Shown here: positions 24,257 to 35,012 of the stretch, one piece after another | Layout: every line of letters begins with the position of its first letter | Position numbering within the stretch: the first letter of the stretch is position 1 | Origin: Ganoderma boninense | Taxonomy: Eukaryota; Basidiomycota; Agaricomycetes; Polyporales; Polyporaceae | Length of the DNA: 64,000 bases | Assembly: GCA_002900995.3 (NCBI GenBank) | Contig: CM035305.1 | Span: forward strand, 3,704,467 to 3,768,466 | Reading direction: 5' to 3' | The notes under the pieces: model-generated | What the model was told of the DNA's origin: nothing | Database searches by the model: none | What the model saw: the letters and a program-made list of their open reading frames with translations, nothing else | Position numbers and translations under genes: made by a program

Positions 24257-26352
24257 CGTGCCTGTCTGCGTGTGAGGTTTTGTGCGGCCTTCCAGTACTC
24301 GAGGTTCTTGTGGTCCGACTGGATCTCGAACACACTGGGAAGACCCTCGAGGTAGTGGCGCCAGGCCTGCAGGGCACGGATGATAGCGAGCATCTCCTTG
24401 TCATAGATCTCGTAGTTGCGTTCCGCATCGCTCATTGACTCAGAGTGGAAAGCCACAGGGTGCCATTTGCCGTCCTCGCCCCTCCTGAGACAGAACCGCA
24501 CCGGTAGCATACCCGGATGCATCGACTTCATGCGGGTTTTTGCGGTCTGGGTCATACATGCTCAGGACAGGGCTTCCAGTGAACGACGTTTGAGCTCGTC
24601 GAATGCTGATTGCTCTTCGGCACCATTGCCAGGGAGCGCTACCCGTGAGACGGTCGAGGGGTTTGCATACTGCGCTGAAGTCCTTAATGAACCGCCTGTA
24701 GAAATTCACGAAGCCGCGGAACTTCCGTACATCTGAGGCGTTCTGAGGGACAGGCCATTCTGCGATACCCCTGACCTTCACTGGGTCCATCTCCACACGG
24801 TTCTCCGAGACGAGCACACCTAGGTACTCAACCTTCGGCTGTTCGAATTCGCACTTCTCTGGCTTGCAGAACAGGTCGTGCTCCGCCAGACGCTTCAGGA
24901 CCTCACACACCAGTGTGCGGTGTTCCTCGATGTCGTTGGTGAATATGAGGATGTCGTCGAGGTAGATAGTGATTTTGCCGAGTATGATGAGGTCCTTGAA
25001 GATGTCGTTCATGAGCGCAGAGAATGTACTGGGCGAGTTAGCCAGTCCAAAGTACATCACGTTCGGTTCGAACAGTCCGCGATTGGTAACAAAGGCAGCC
25101 TTCCATTCATCACCGGTCTTAATCCGCACATTGTTGTACCCCCAAACGGATGTCAAGCTTGGTAAAGTACTTGGCCCTCTTGAGTCGATCCATCAAGTCT
25201 GACACCAACGGTAGTGGGTATCAGTTCTTAATGGTGATGTCGTTCAATCGCCGGTAGTCCTGTACAGGACGTAGGCTGCCATCCTTCTTTTTAACGAAGA
25301 AGAATGGTGACGACATCGGTGACTTCGACTCTTGAATATAACCTTTGGCCAAGTTCTCACTAAGGAACTTGTCAAGCTCAACCTGCTCGCTGGGAGACAG
25401 GGGGTACACCTTGGAATGGAACATCCTAGCATCTGGTACAAGTTCTATAGCGTGGTCATAGGGTCCGTGTTCAGGTAGTCGTTCGGACGCCTCTTTCGAG
25501 AACACACGCAGATACTCGTGGTACTGGGGAGGTACAATCTCTTCGACAGGACGGACTTCCGGACTTCCTTCTTCTGGTACTCTTGTTCAGCAAGCTGTTG
25601 AGAGTACGTGTAGCTCGCCGACACAAAGATCTTAGGGGTACCTCGAAGTCGTCGTCCATCTTCCAGTGCATTGAGAAGAGACTCCTCAGTGCCATCCCAT
25701 TCCGGCAGAAAACCTGGTGGTGGAGGCCTATCTTCCTCTTCCTCCTCAACCATTACGGCCGTGCATATCCTACCCATCGTCTTTGCCTTCCGCACCCGCC
25801 GAGAACCATTGCGCGCCGTAAGCCGTACCTCCGTATCACGCGCTTTGGTCTCAACAGGTTTGGATGCCTTCCGATGAGCTGGACATGCCTCTGGACATCT
25901 CGATAGGCGCAGCGAGCCACGTTCCCAATCTACTTCAGGGTTGTGCTCGCGCAGCCAGTCCAGGCCAATGATCACATCCTCTTCTCCTATGTCTGTCACC
26001 ACAAACACCACCTTCTCTCGGTGGTCTCCAATCGCCATATCCAACACAGCGACTTCCGTGATCGTCCCATCACGGTTCTCAGTACCATCTATGTTGTACA
26101 GAGGAATTGGCCTTGCCAACTTCCTCGTCGTAACCTGGTTCTTCTCCACGAACCGTCTATGTAGAAACTTAGTAGTAGCTCCACTATCTACCATTGCTAC
26201 TATGTCCTTGTGTCGCTGCTTGCCGATTAACCGTACCGGTATATGAAAGTGTTGACCACTGTGATTTACCTCATATACAAACGCGGAACTCAGTACAGAA
26301 AATCGACTATTACTACAAGAGCCGGCACGCGCAGCGTCCAGTGCGGCTCTAA
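24195..26352 (-). pseudogene. Protease-reverse transcriptase-RNase H part of element 2 pol
   Basis: In order: aspartic protease (MVDSGATTKFL at about 26190), reverse transcriptase (YLDD active site at 24951-24968), RNase H (YEIYDKEMLAIIRAL region near 24400). The frame is broken near 25555, by an in-frame TGA at 25221-25223 where CGA (Arg of the KNRYPLP motif) is expected, by an extra T near 25150, by losses near 24585-24626, and near 24500 and 24195. The TGA is a C-to-T change at CpG; most others alter homopolymer runs. As read, no continuous Pol can be made. Confidence 0.88.
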
Positions 26353-27781
26353 TCAGAAACCCTCCTTCTTCTCAGCGGTCGTAAGGGCCGCGATCTTCTC
26401 CTCCATCGCCTTGAGCTGGGCCTGAAGAGCCGCTACTTCCGTGGTCGTAGTGGACGAGGAAGCGGCTTGCTGACTTTTCAACCGCGGACAGTCATACTTA
26501 CGATGTCCGGGCTGGCCACAGATGTAGCAGTTTCCTGAGAACGGCTTCTTCCCAGTAGCAGCCGCCTTCTCCCCCTTCTTCTTCCATCCAAACGACTTCG
26601 GCCGTTCTTCCTCTCTGGTGACGAGGGCCTGGTCGAGCGACAGCGCCACCTTCTGGATTTTGGTGAGGTCCGAGATGTCGTGAGCACTGGTGGCGAGGAC
26701 GTCCCGAAGCCTGGGAGGTAGGCCAGAGCGGTAGCGTTCGCGTTTGTCCTTGTCGCCGAAGCCAGTCCGCGCTGCAGCTGCATTGAACTGCGCCGTATAC
26801 TCCTGGACTGTGCCGACCTTGCGGTATGCCTTGCAAAGCTTGACCAGTTCAGCGATGGCAGCCTCCTTGTCGTCGGCTGCGCAGAAGTGGTCCTTGAAGG
26901 CTGTGCTGAATGCGCCGTAGTTCGCCCAAGGACTAGTTCCACCTGCGAGCGTCACAATGTGGGGGCCGGCCCAGGCTGCTGCTCCTTCCGTGAGCCTGCT
27001 GAGGATGGTCATCCATACCACATCAGTTGGTGTGCCGACAGCCACCGCTGTGAGGGTGTTGAAGTAGATCTGGGCTGCAGACACGAAGCGGAGGCCATCC
27101 TGGGCGGACTTTCCGTCATAGTCGCGTGGGGCGATTTGGGAAAGGAGCTTGGAGGTGTCGAACGGTGGAGCGGGGGCAGGGGTAGTCATGGCGGGTGTGG
27201 ATGCTCGACTGGGTGCAGCTGATGAAGAGGATGAGGGTTGTGGAGTGTTGAGGCTGATGGTCTCTTGCTTGGGTTCCTCCTTTACTTCCGGCTTTTTTCT
27301 CTGCCTTTGGGAGTTTAAGAGTTGAAGCAATGGGGTTGCGGGAGTCGAGGTTCGTCGCTGTCCAAGACGCTCTGTGACGAGTTCGAGAGTCTTGTCGAGG
27401 ATGGGAGACCCTGTCGATCGTGCAGGACTGGGGGATTCGACTCTGGACACGACTCTGGGTTGTGAGGTAGGGCGTGAGGCAGGGCGGGATGAGGGTTCCT
27501 GGATGCGATGAGGGCGGCTTGGCGAGCTGGGGGTCGGCTTGGATCTCGAGGTGCAGGTGCTGTGGGTTTGTGATCTTCGCACGGATTAGGACTTCCTGTT
27601 CTTTGGTGGTGAGGAGTCTAGGGGCGATGCCTTCGCGAGTTTCAAGAGTATCGTTGAATGTGTGTGATCGGTGGGGGCACGGTTTGCTCTCGCAGTAGTA
27701 CCAGGCTTGCTTATCTTCGTCCCAGTACTCGTCCTGTACTGCAGTGGGGTGAAATATGTGTCCCCAGGCTTGGCAAGCCAC
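26353..27781 (-). pseudogene. Gag with CCHC zinc knuckle, one internal frameshift
   Basis: The capsid/nucleocapsid protein forms the virus-like particle. The main frame (27582-26353) carries a capsid-like region and a zinc knuckle CYICGQPGHRKYDC near 26500, then a short coiled coil. An upstream stretch in another frame (27781 to about 27500) reads YWDEDKQAWYYC and also looks coding, so a one-base shift near 27500 is likely. That upstream frame has no ATG before an in-frame TAG; the TAG lies in a good splice acceptor (CATTCCCTAG), so a spliced leader is possible. Confidence 0.75.
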
Positions 27782-28157
27782 GTTGAATCTCGCTTCCTTA
27801 TCCTAGGGAATGAAACGGCAGGTGCACGATCCAACACTGTCTGCTCAGCCTCCCGGCCTATTGCTGTGTCTTAGCCCAAGGGAACACGGGCCCAAGGGTG
27901 TTCTGCCTTGGCTTTGTTTCGCCGCCTTTCTCTAGCCTCCCACGCCGTGAGGCGGACCACTTCTGTCAGTACCGGGGTCTCGTGTTAGGAGCTTTCCGCG
28001 TACTGTACCACTAAGAGTGGCAGCCTCAGGTTGCGCCGAGACCACGTCCGATGGTGTGACTAGAGTGCGCACTACGCTAGGCCAACACAGAGGATCTAAA
28101 GTGCGTACTGTACGAGAGGGAAAAGAGTGTGGTGGAGTACGCCGGTGCTCGTGTAGA

Positions 28158-28168
28158 AGTTTCGACCT
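28158..28168 (-). promoter_or_regulatory. Putative self-priming primer-binding site
   Basis: Two bases inside the 5' LTR, the minus strand reads AGGTCGAAACT. Its exact complement AGTTTCGACCT occurs in the LTR 35 nt downstream of the TATA box start, where the RNA should begin. An 11-nt match between RNA 5' end and primer site is the arrangement known for self-primed Tf1. No tRNA 3'-end match (TGG...) is seen. Confidence 0.65.
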
Positions 28169-28170
28169 AA

Positions 28171-28629
28171 TGTTACGACTGGCTGTCGAGTAAGATCAGG
28201 GAGGAGGCTTACGAGACGAGCAAGGGCGTCGACGAGCACTTGTGCAGCGAGAGCGGAGCAGGGCTCGACAGTCAGGCTGGAGACAAGATGTATTGAGCGA
28301 GTAACTAACGAGCGAGAATACAGTGAGGCTTACCTGGAGACAAGAGGTCGAAACTGAGGTCTCCAGGTAGCAAAGTACAGGTCTTATATACATGTAGCGG
28401 ACAATGGGAACCGGGGACAATAGGTAACTATGGACACGGGAACCAGTGGAAGAACAATGGTATGTAGTACAATGACGACGGAAACAATGGGTGACAGGAG
28501 TTATTGTACTGCGAGAACAGGGGACGGGTTTGCTAAACAACGGAGGACAATAAGGACGACGCGGGAGGCAAACAGTCCGAAAAGGGAAAGAGAGACGCCG
28601 GGTAGGCGCCGAGCGTGCCGTTCATGACA
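28171..28629 (-). repeat. 5' LTR of element 2
   Basis: 459 bp, TG...CA ends on the minus strand, flanked outside by ACGCG. Contains the TATA box and the self-primer sequence (28345-28355 on the plus strand as AGGTCGAAACT). Confidence 0.95.
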
Positions 28630-28634
28630 ACGCG

Positions 28635-29384
28635 CTGGTCAACAACTGATGAGTACGACGAGTAGTCTGCATTACACGGAGCTACGCACTGCAGTAAGAA
28701 GCCAACAGAAGTGATTCTGTAATGACTCAGGTCACATTTTGGATCGTATTTGCTCAGCCGACGTGCGGAGTTGAGGTTATAAAAATCTGTAAGGCTTCCA
28801 TGTCAACAAGGGAAAGAATATATTGTAGCCGCAGTGTACTGGTACCATGTTATAGGTATGCAGATGGCACAATGACCGTGGACATGGAAATTGTGGTATG
28901 TCGTGCGACAGACGTGCCAGAATCCGGTGCAAACCGCCTGAGGATCGCAGATTGTTGTGAAAGTTGATAGCACTGACAAAAGGAATCGGGCAGTAGTGCG
29001 CAGCCAACTTCCACGTTCTGTGTTCCGTCGAGAGACACAGCGAGAAGTCATGGATAAATACAGAGGCGATGCCTGACACTGTAGCAAAGAAGCCGGGGGA
29101 GCGAGGTACATCAACAGGAACGACCTGTTCTGCTGCACAATTGGCATGTTCGTGCGGTATACAAATGTAGAATGACACGGACAATGCATCGAACGAAGTG
29201 ATCCACATGCCAATGCTGTTCCCATGAAGGGGAAGGTCGATAAACGTTCCGGAGTTGAACGTTCAACTTTGCCAGACTGGTTATAGTGCCTCAACGCGCT
29301 CGATCCCTGGATACGTACAAGTCAGCCCCACCAATGGGTTCGAAGGAATGGACATGTTACAGACGCATAGATGATAGGGCGGTC
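28635..29384 (-). other. Short open frames, no confirmed gene
   Basis: Minus-strand frames 28777-29208 (143 codons) and 28803-29294 (163 codons) overlap in different phases. The first has hydrophobic patches and no stop for 430 bp, which may mark one exon of a small membrane protein, but no motif or clear intron set was found. Confidence 0.3.
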
Positions 29385-31797
29385 AGGGTCTGCAAACCCG
29401 ATGGTCAACTTGGACGACACACAAGACATACCTAGAGAAGCAGCGAAGCTGCCGCTTCGATCAGTCGTAACGATTTGTCCTTATGAGACAAAATACAGCA
29501 GATCCTGCGGAGCTCAGGACGGTCTTGGTTTCAAACAGCAGGTGACAGCCTTTCTGGTCGATCTTGCTTTCAAACAGCGGGTGACAGCGTTTCTGGTCGA
29601 TCGAAGGCTCAGGTTCTCCGGCTAGCTGGGACCTGTTCGCGAGCGAAGGTTCCTCACGTCGCGGTTTCGTGCGTTCGAAAAGTACAACTCACGATGTTTC
29701 CACTCATAGGCGCCTTCTGAGACCACCGTCATGAATTGGAGGTGCCTTCCGACGTCGGCAACGTCTAGTCAAGTTTCCTGTCCCATCAGATGCGTGCTCG
29801 TCGAGGACCGGGTCGCAGCGCGGGGACGAGTGACGTCTTGACTTGTGCTTGTCCGAAGATGCGGGAACATGCATGCCGATGAGCCGAGCATATCCATAGC
29901 GCCGTGCACTGAGCGACAACACGTCATTTTCGCAAGACTGCCTGAGTCGTCGACATCAATAACAACGCTCACCTTGTTCAGTCCCCAAAGTCCTTCAATC
30001 CACCGTGCTGTCGTTCCATGCTGAGAGAAACCCGTGTTGCAAGCAGCATACGGGGTCCTACAAGACGAGGGTCTGTCTGTACTATATCCTGTGGAGCGGA
30101 TCCATCAGTCGACTGCGGTGCGACGCGGCATACGGACGAGACGACGCACTGCTTGGGGTAGACGCGTCCATCTGCTTTGCGATAGCCGTCCGCGCCGACA
30201 GGCGTGAAGACCTCCTTAGACGACCGTATGCTCGAGCGCACGGACCAAGTACACGTAGACTGGGCACCGCGGATGCCCGTCCTTCCTGCATAACGAACAA
30301 TCAGTCCAAATCAGAGTCTATAGGTGTCCGCATCGACTTCTCACATACACGTTGTTTACCGCTCTGTCCTCGTTGGCGCGACTGTAAATGAACACTGTCC
30401 GAGTCAGACTTAGCGGTGTTCTCGTAGCGGTACAGATGTCGGGTGCGACTTACATACCACAAGCGACGATGCTCCATGCTCGGTCGGTCGTAGCGTAGAA
30501 GGATGCGGGATCCGTAGAGCAGTTTGGTACGACAGTGGTCCATAGGAGCGGTCGTCCTTGGAATTAGGATCGGTAGAGCATGTAGATGGGATACGGGAGG
30601 GTGAGAATGCCTTGGGGATTTTGGTACCTTGAGGCTTACGGCAGTACTGTCGTACCAAACTGCTCTACGGATCCCGCATCCTTCTACGCTACGACCGACC
30701 GAGCATGGAGCATCGTCGCTTGTGGTATGTAAGTCGCACCCGACATCTGTACCGCTACGAGAACACCGCTAAGTCTGACTCGGACAGTGTTCATTTACAG
30801 TCGCGCCAACGAGGACAGAGCGGTAAACAACGTGTATGTGAGAAGTCGATGCGGACACCTATAGACTCTGATTTGGACTGATTGTTCGTTATGCAGGAAG
30901 GACGGGCATCCGCGGTGCCCAGTCTACGTGTACTTGGTCCGTGCGCTCGAGCATACGGTCGTCTAAGGAGGTCTTCACGCCTGTCGGCGCGGACGGCTAT
31001 CGCAAAGCAGATGGACGCGTCTACCCCAAGCAGTGCGTCGTCTCGTCCGTATGCCGCGTCGCACCGCAGTCGACTGATGGATCCGCTCCACAGGATATAG
31101 TACAGACAGACCCTCGTCTTGTAGGACCCCGTATGCTGCTTGCAACACGGGTTTCTCTCAGCATGGAACGACAGCACGGTGGATTGAAGGACTTTGGGGA
31201 CTGAACAAGGTGAGCGTTGTTATTGATGTCGACGACTCAGGCAGTCTTGCGAAAATGACGTGTTGTCGCTCAGTGCACGGCGCTATGGATATGCTCGGCT
31301 CATCGGCATGCATGTTCCCGCATCTTCGGACAAGCACAAGTCAAGACGTCACTCGTCCCCGCGCTGCGACCCGGTCCTCGACGAGCACGCATCTGATGGG
31401 ACAGGAAACTTGACTAGACGTTGCCGACGTCGGAAGGCACCTCCAATTCATGACGGTGGTCTCAGAAGGCGCCTATGAGTGGAAACATCGTGAGTTGTAC
31501 TTTTCGAACGCACGAAACCGCGACGTGAGGAACCTTCGCTCGCGAACAGGTCCCAGCTAGCCGGAGAACCTGAGCCTTCGATCGACCAGAAACGCTGTCA
31601 CCCGCTGTTTGAAAGCAAGATCGACCAGAAAGGCTGTCACCTGCTGTTTGAAACCAAGACCGTCCTGAGCTCCGCAGGATCTGCTGTATTTTGTCTCATA
31701 AGGACAAATCGTTACGACTGATCGAAGCGGCAGCTTCGCTGCTTCTCTAGGTATGTCTTGTGTGTCGTCCAAGTCGACCATCGGGTTTGCAGACCCT
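29385..31797. repeat. Nearly perfect palindrome, 2 x 1152 bp around a 109-bp spacer
   Basis: Left arm 29385-30536 and right arm 30646-31797 are reverse complements; equal-length translated frames in the two arms are identical, and the only mismatch noticed is near 29405 (caac against cgac). The spacer is 30537-30645. No target duplication was found outside. Each arm carries two copies of a 39-bp direct repeat (29529-29606 in the left arm). Either a recent real inverted duplication or a fold-back read artefact. Confidence 0.93.
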
Positions 31798-32556
31798 CAC
31801 GGGCATATCACGCACCCCTTCCTCTATACAGATGTGCGGGCATTACTGGTAAGGGCTTATTGTAGCTATTTGTGACTGTGTGTGTTCCCGTATGTCGACA
31901 CTATTTCGTATAGCACTATCCAGGCGCGATTGCCTCGTTGTGGACGTGGGTTTGACGTGCGGTGATGCCGAACTGTCAGGTAGTCGGCAAATTTGAGTCT
32001 TTGTCGCATATTCATATATACTCGGCGCCACGCTGTACAAGATAATCTGTTCACTACGCCAACACTGCAATTTATGCCTTTCTCGTGCAGAACCTTTCGC
32101 AATCACACCATCGCTCAGTACCATTAAACCTTTTCTCTTGATCTCGCGATCGAATGAAGCCAGGCTTTGGATCAGCATACGGACGTGGCCGCGAGCCAAC
32201 GCAGCACAAATTGTTGAAAATTGAAGAGATCGCCACGGTAACAGCACCTATAGACACAAGAGGAAAGGCTCGTCCAGAAGCCCAACATCGATTTCACCAA
32301 TCCATTGCCCTATATATGTATGGCGTTAACACGAGCAAAACTGGGTGCGCTTGTGCAAGACAGATTGAGCTTGACCTACAAGAATCGTTTAAGGAGGCGT
32401 CGGGTACATGCGGCACCGAACACGGCACAGCCGATTTATCGTTCAAGAAAACATCCTCAAAATTTTGAGACTGTACCGTCAAGTCGAAGATACAGTGGCG
32501 ACTGTGGTTTACAGATAAATCAACGCCACCTCCAATAAGAAAACAAGCCCAACGAC
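31798..32556. other. No supported gene
   Basis: Minus-strand frames (31843-32247) and plus frames overlap without motif or clear splice pattern. The right side is the 3' flank of the zinc-cluster regulator. Confidence 0.35.
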
Positions 32557-34488
32557 TTACGACAAAAAGTCTCGCAACTCGACTATTTTTGCATATCCGG
32601 GGCACGTTGCGAGTCCTGCTTGTCGAGGCGACAGTTGATCGAGTATCCTTGCTGTGCCAGAAAGGTTGGCAGACAGCATTACGAAGATGTTCTGGACCAC
32701 AGGTTCCGTGCAACAGACACAGCCGCCATGGAGAGCTGACGAACCGTTGTCTGCTGTCTCGGAACTCGGATCGAAGATGGCGTCCGGTCCGGGAAATAGA
32801 TCCGACCAAGGTTGCGGCATCTGACCGAAGTTCGACAGCAGCTCATCAAACAGCGCAAGACCCTTGCTATCCACACCGACGGATAGCGTTTCAGTGGAAA
32901 CCCCGCCATCTTGTACCGGGGCAACGGGGCAGACTTGTCCGTCGACAGGATTAGACGTGTCCGAGGAATCCTTCTGTGCACATTCGCATGGCGCGGCGAC
33001 AGCGGCCGGGACGGCCGTCATAGTCGATTCTTCTGAGGAAGACAGGTGCTGTTCCGTCAGTGAAGCCGGTAGCTGAGCACGGGATGTGCCAGCTGCTTGC
33101 ATTGATAAGCAAAACGGATCCGATAAACGTTAAGACGATAGAGACCTTCACCAACGTTGCGCCGTCGAGTACCAACGCGCGCTCCTGGAAGAGAGGTGAA
33201 CTCTGTACACAGGAATACAGACAGATGTTCAACAGCGACTCACGTTTGAAAGTACGTACAACTGCCTCAAGCTCCGCAATTTGCCGGAGCAGGCCTGATT
33301 CGTTGTTCGCCGTCGTACCATTCCTGATGCAGGATAAGTTTTGTATGCAAGAGCCAGATAGAGACAAGTGGGCGTACTGTTGACCGAACTCAACATCGAT
33401 AGGATATACGCATAGTCCACTCTGCGTGCGATAACTCAGGTCAGTAAGACGAACTAAAAGCGGTCCGATTTGACAACCTTTCCGAGCACTTTGCATCTGC
33501 GACAAGGTCGCTGTCTGTCGCACTACGAGTGGATGCGTTCAACATAAGGCTGAACACGGCTCGAACCGCGGTTGAGCCGGAGCCGTAGCCGCAGTTATCA
33601 GTGCTCCGAAAGGCGTGATCCAGAGCCGCACCTTAACTGCACCGCAGTTTATTATTAACCGCGGTTCAGTTAATATGTAAACCGCAGCTCAATTGATAAA
33701 CCGCAGGGATAATTAATAGTTGTTAATATAATAGTGTTCCAACCGGGAATTGAACCAGAGACCTCAGGGCTCTGCATTCATTCGATTAGGCGTACTAACC
33801 ACTACACCAACAGACCATTACAGCCATTGGTAAGTAATATAATAAGTACTCTTACTTACTGAGATAAGATAAGATAAGATAAGATAGATAAGATAAGATA
33901 AGAGCTAAAAGGTCGTTGGTATATGATTATACATATGTATAGGCTCATTAAGAGCCCATGGTGCAGTGGTTAGCATGGCTGTTTCAACACACTGGGCCTC
34001 TGGTTCAATTCCCGGCCGGTACAATAGTATTAAATATGTAAATATTATGTATTTAATACAGCATTGTAAACCACGGTTAAACTGCGGTTTTAAGTGTTCT
34101 ATTGTACCCTTGATCCGGAGCCGCAGTTAACTGCACTGCGGTTAACAGTAAACCGCGGCTCGTATAACTGCGGCTCAAAGTGCGGCTCGGTTAATTGTTA
34201 ACCGCAGTGTTAACTGTAACCGTGTTCAGCCTTAGTTCAACATACAAGACTGGGGCTCAACGACCATCATGTCACCTTCTGTTTTGACAGAAAGCAATTC
34301 ATACAGGACAAGGTCGTTCGCGACCTTTTCCTGCAGAGTCGAGTCGCGCGGGACAATGAGCATGCTATACGTACGAAGTAAGCAATGACTCACTTTCCAC
34401 CGTCATGCTCTTTGAGATTCCCAACGTCGAACGGAATGAACGTAGTGGGCTGAGTTTGAATGTGACCGTCGGTAGAGCTTGAAGACAT
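32557..34488 (-). CDS. Zn(II)2Cys6 transcription factor, six exons
   Basis: Exons 34488-34394, 34330-34276, 33522-33478, 33421-33378, 33323-33244, 33092-32557 sum to 855 nt (284 residues plus stop). The cluster is C41-X2-C44-X6-C51-X5-C57-X2-C60-X8-C69, preceded by a basic KKRSR stretch and followed by VYP, all typical of this fungal family. A leucine/isoleucine-rich helix (LLRQIAELEAVVRTF) then gives the usual dimerisation coiled coil. The rest is acidic and Ser/Pro-rich, a possible activation region. The intron before C51 is 753 bp and contains a 690-bp MITE; without it and its target duplication it would be 55 bp. One donor (GTTGTC at 33477) is weak, so exon 4 is less sure. Target genes are unknown. 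Confidence 0.75.
33738..33816 (-). other. tRNA-like sequence in the MITE (left)
   Basis: The minus strand has an A box TGGTGTAGTGGTTA (33809-33796) and a B box GGTTCAATTCC (33756-33746) at tRNA spacing. The 5' and 3' ends do not pair into an acceptor stem, so it is a tRNA-derived relic rather than a gene. Confidence 0.55.
33952..34022 (+). other. tRNA-like sequence in the MITE (right)
   Basis: Plus strand A box TGGTGCAGTGGTTAGC from 33959 and B box GGTTCAATTCC at 34002-34012. It mirrors the left tRNA-like sequence. The acceptor ends do not pair. Confidence 0.55.
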
Positions 34489-35012
34489 AAATGCTGATGC
34501 GACGCAGCTGCTCAGCTCGAGGAAGGTATGAGAGGATGTGGCAGGGTATGAATATTCGCGCCGAAACCAGGCTTTTAAACCTCCGGTAAGATTGCAACAC
34601 GAGCGAACAGGGAGGCTGGACATACCGAATACGTACTATCGACGCATGGCGCAGCAGACGCATCATGACGATACACCCATCAGGGAGCTTCGACGCACTA
34701 TTGAACTTTCACGGCGACTGGCAGGCTTCTGAGGTTCCACAAGTTAAGGTTGCGCGGCATCTTTAACCCCGTGACAGGTACCTGGAATCAACTAGACTCC
34801 ATATGCATCTCGCGACCCAGTCAGGTAATCCAAGTAACCTTGTCAGCAAGCCATCGACGCGCTCGGTATGTTGTGTCGAAACAAAAAATTGTCGTTACAA
34901 ACAAATTCACGTCTTTGATGCGACAATATCACTTGGCAAATATCTGATCTAGCATCAGCAAGGGATCGATGAGGCGAACATGGACACACCGACCTTTCAA
35001 CGCGACTGCACT
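34489..35012. other. Upstream region of the zinc-cluster gene
   Basis: No coding sequence was recognised. It should hold the promoter of the minus-strand regulator, but no clear TATA box or other site stood out. Confidence 0.4.

Larger units (their letters stand above)
22088..28629 (-). mobile_element. Complete Ty3/gypsy chromovirus (element 2)
   Basis: The 6542-bp element has LTRs at both ends and a perfect 5-bp target duplication ACGCG (22083-22087 and 28630-28634). The order on the minus strand is 5' LTR, 11-nt putative primer site, gag with zinc knuckle, protease, reverse transcriptase, RNase H, integrase, chromodomain, purine tract, 3' LTR. Coding frames are interrupted by a few small changes, so the copy is young but not intact as read. 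Confidence 0.96.
33545..34234. mobile_element. hAT-type MITE (690 bp) in an intron
   Basis: Terminal inverted repeats TAAGGCTGAACACGG and an 8-bp target duplication GTTCAACA (33537-33544 and 34235-34242) fit a non-autonomous hAT element. Both sides are rich in AACTGCGGT/ACCGCAGTT motifs, like transposase-binding subterminal repeats. The middle holds a GATAA-type microsatellite (about 33861-33902) and two tRNA-like sequences in opposite orientation. No protein is encoded. Confidence 0.9.

Noticed and set aside
30646..31797. Zinc-cluster-like cysteines in the palindrome arms (DCSLCRKDGHPRC and later CVVSSVC)
   Set aside because: Spacing is CX2CX7C, the later pair lacks the next cysteine, and no phase-consistent splice pair joins them; chance or a dead relic.
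33861..33902. GATAA repeats as a regulatory or CRISPR-like array
   Set aside because: A simple microsatellite without unique spacers; no CRISPR array exists in this eukaryotic sequence.
33738..34022. Functional tRNA genes
   Set aside because: A and B boxes are good but the acceptor ends do not pair and the anticodon arms are poor; they lie inside a MITE.
33430..34340. A frame crossing the MITE insertion point that would read ...VVEPQSCMLNASTRS
   Set aside because: It competes with the zinc-cluster exons on the same strand; those give all six cysteines, a typical basic flank and coiled coil, and a total length divisible by three, so this frame is treated as a shadow.
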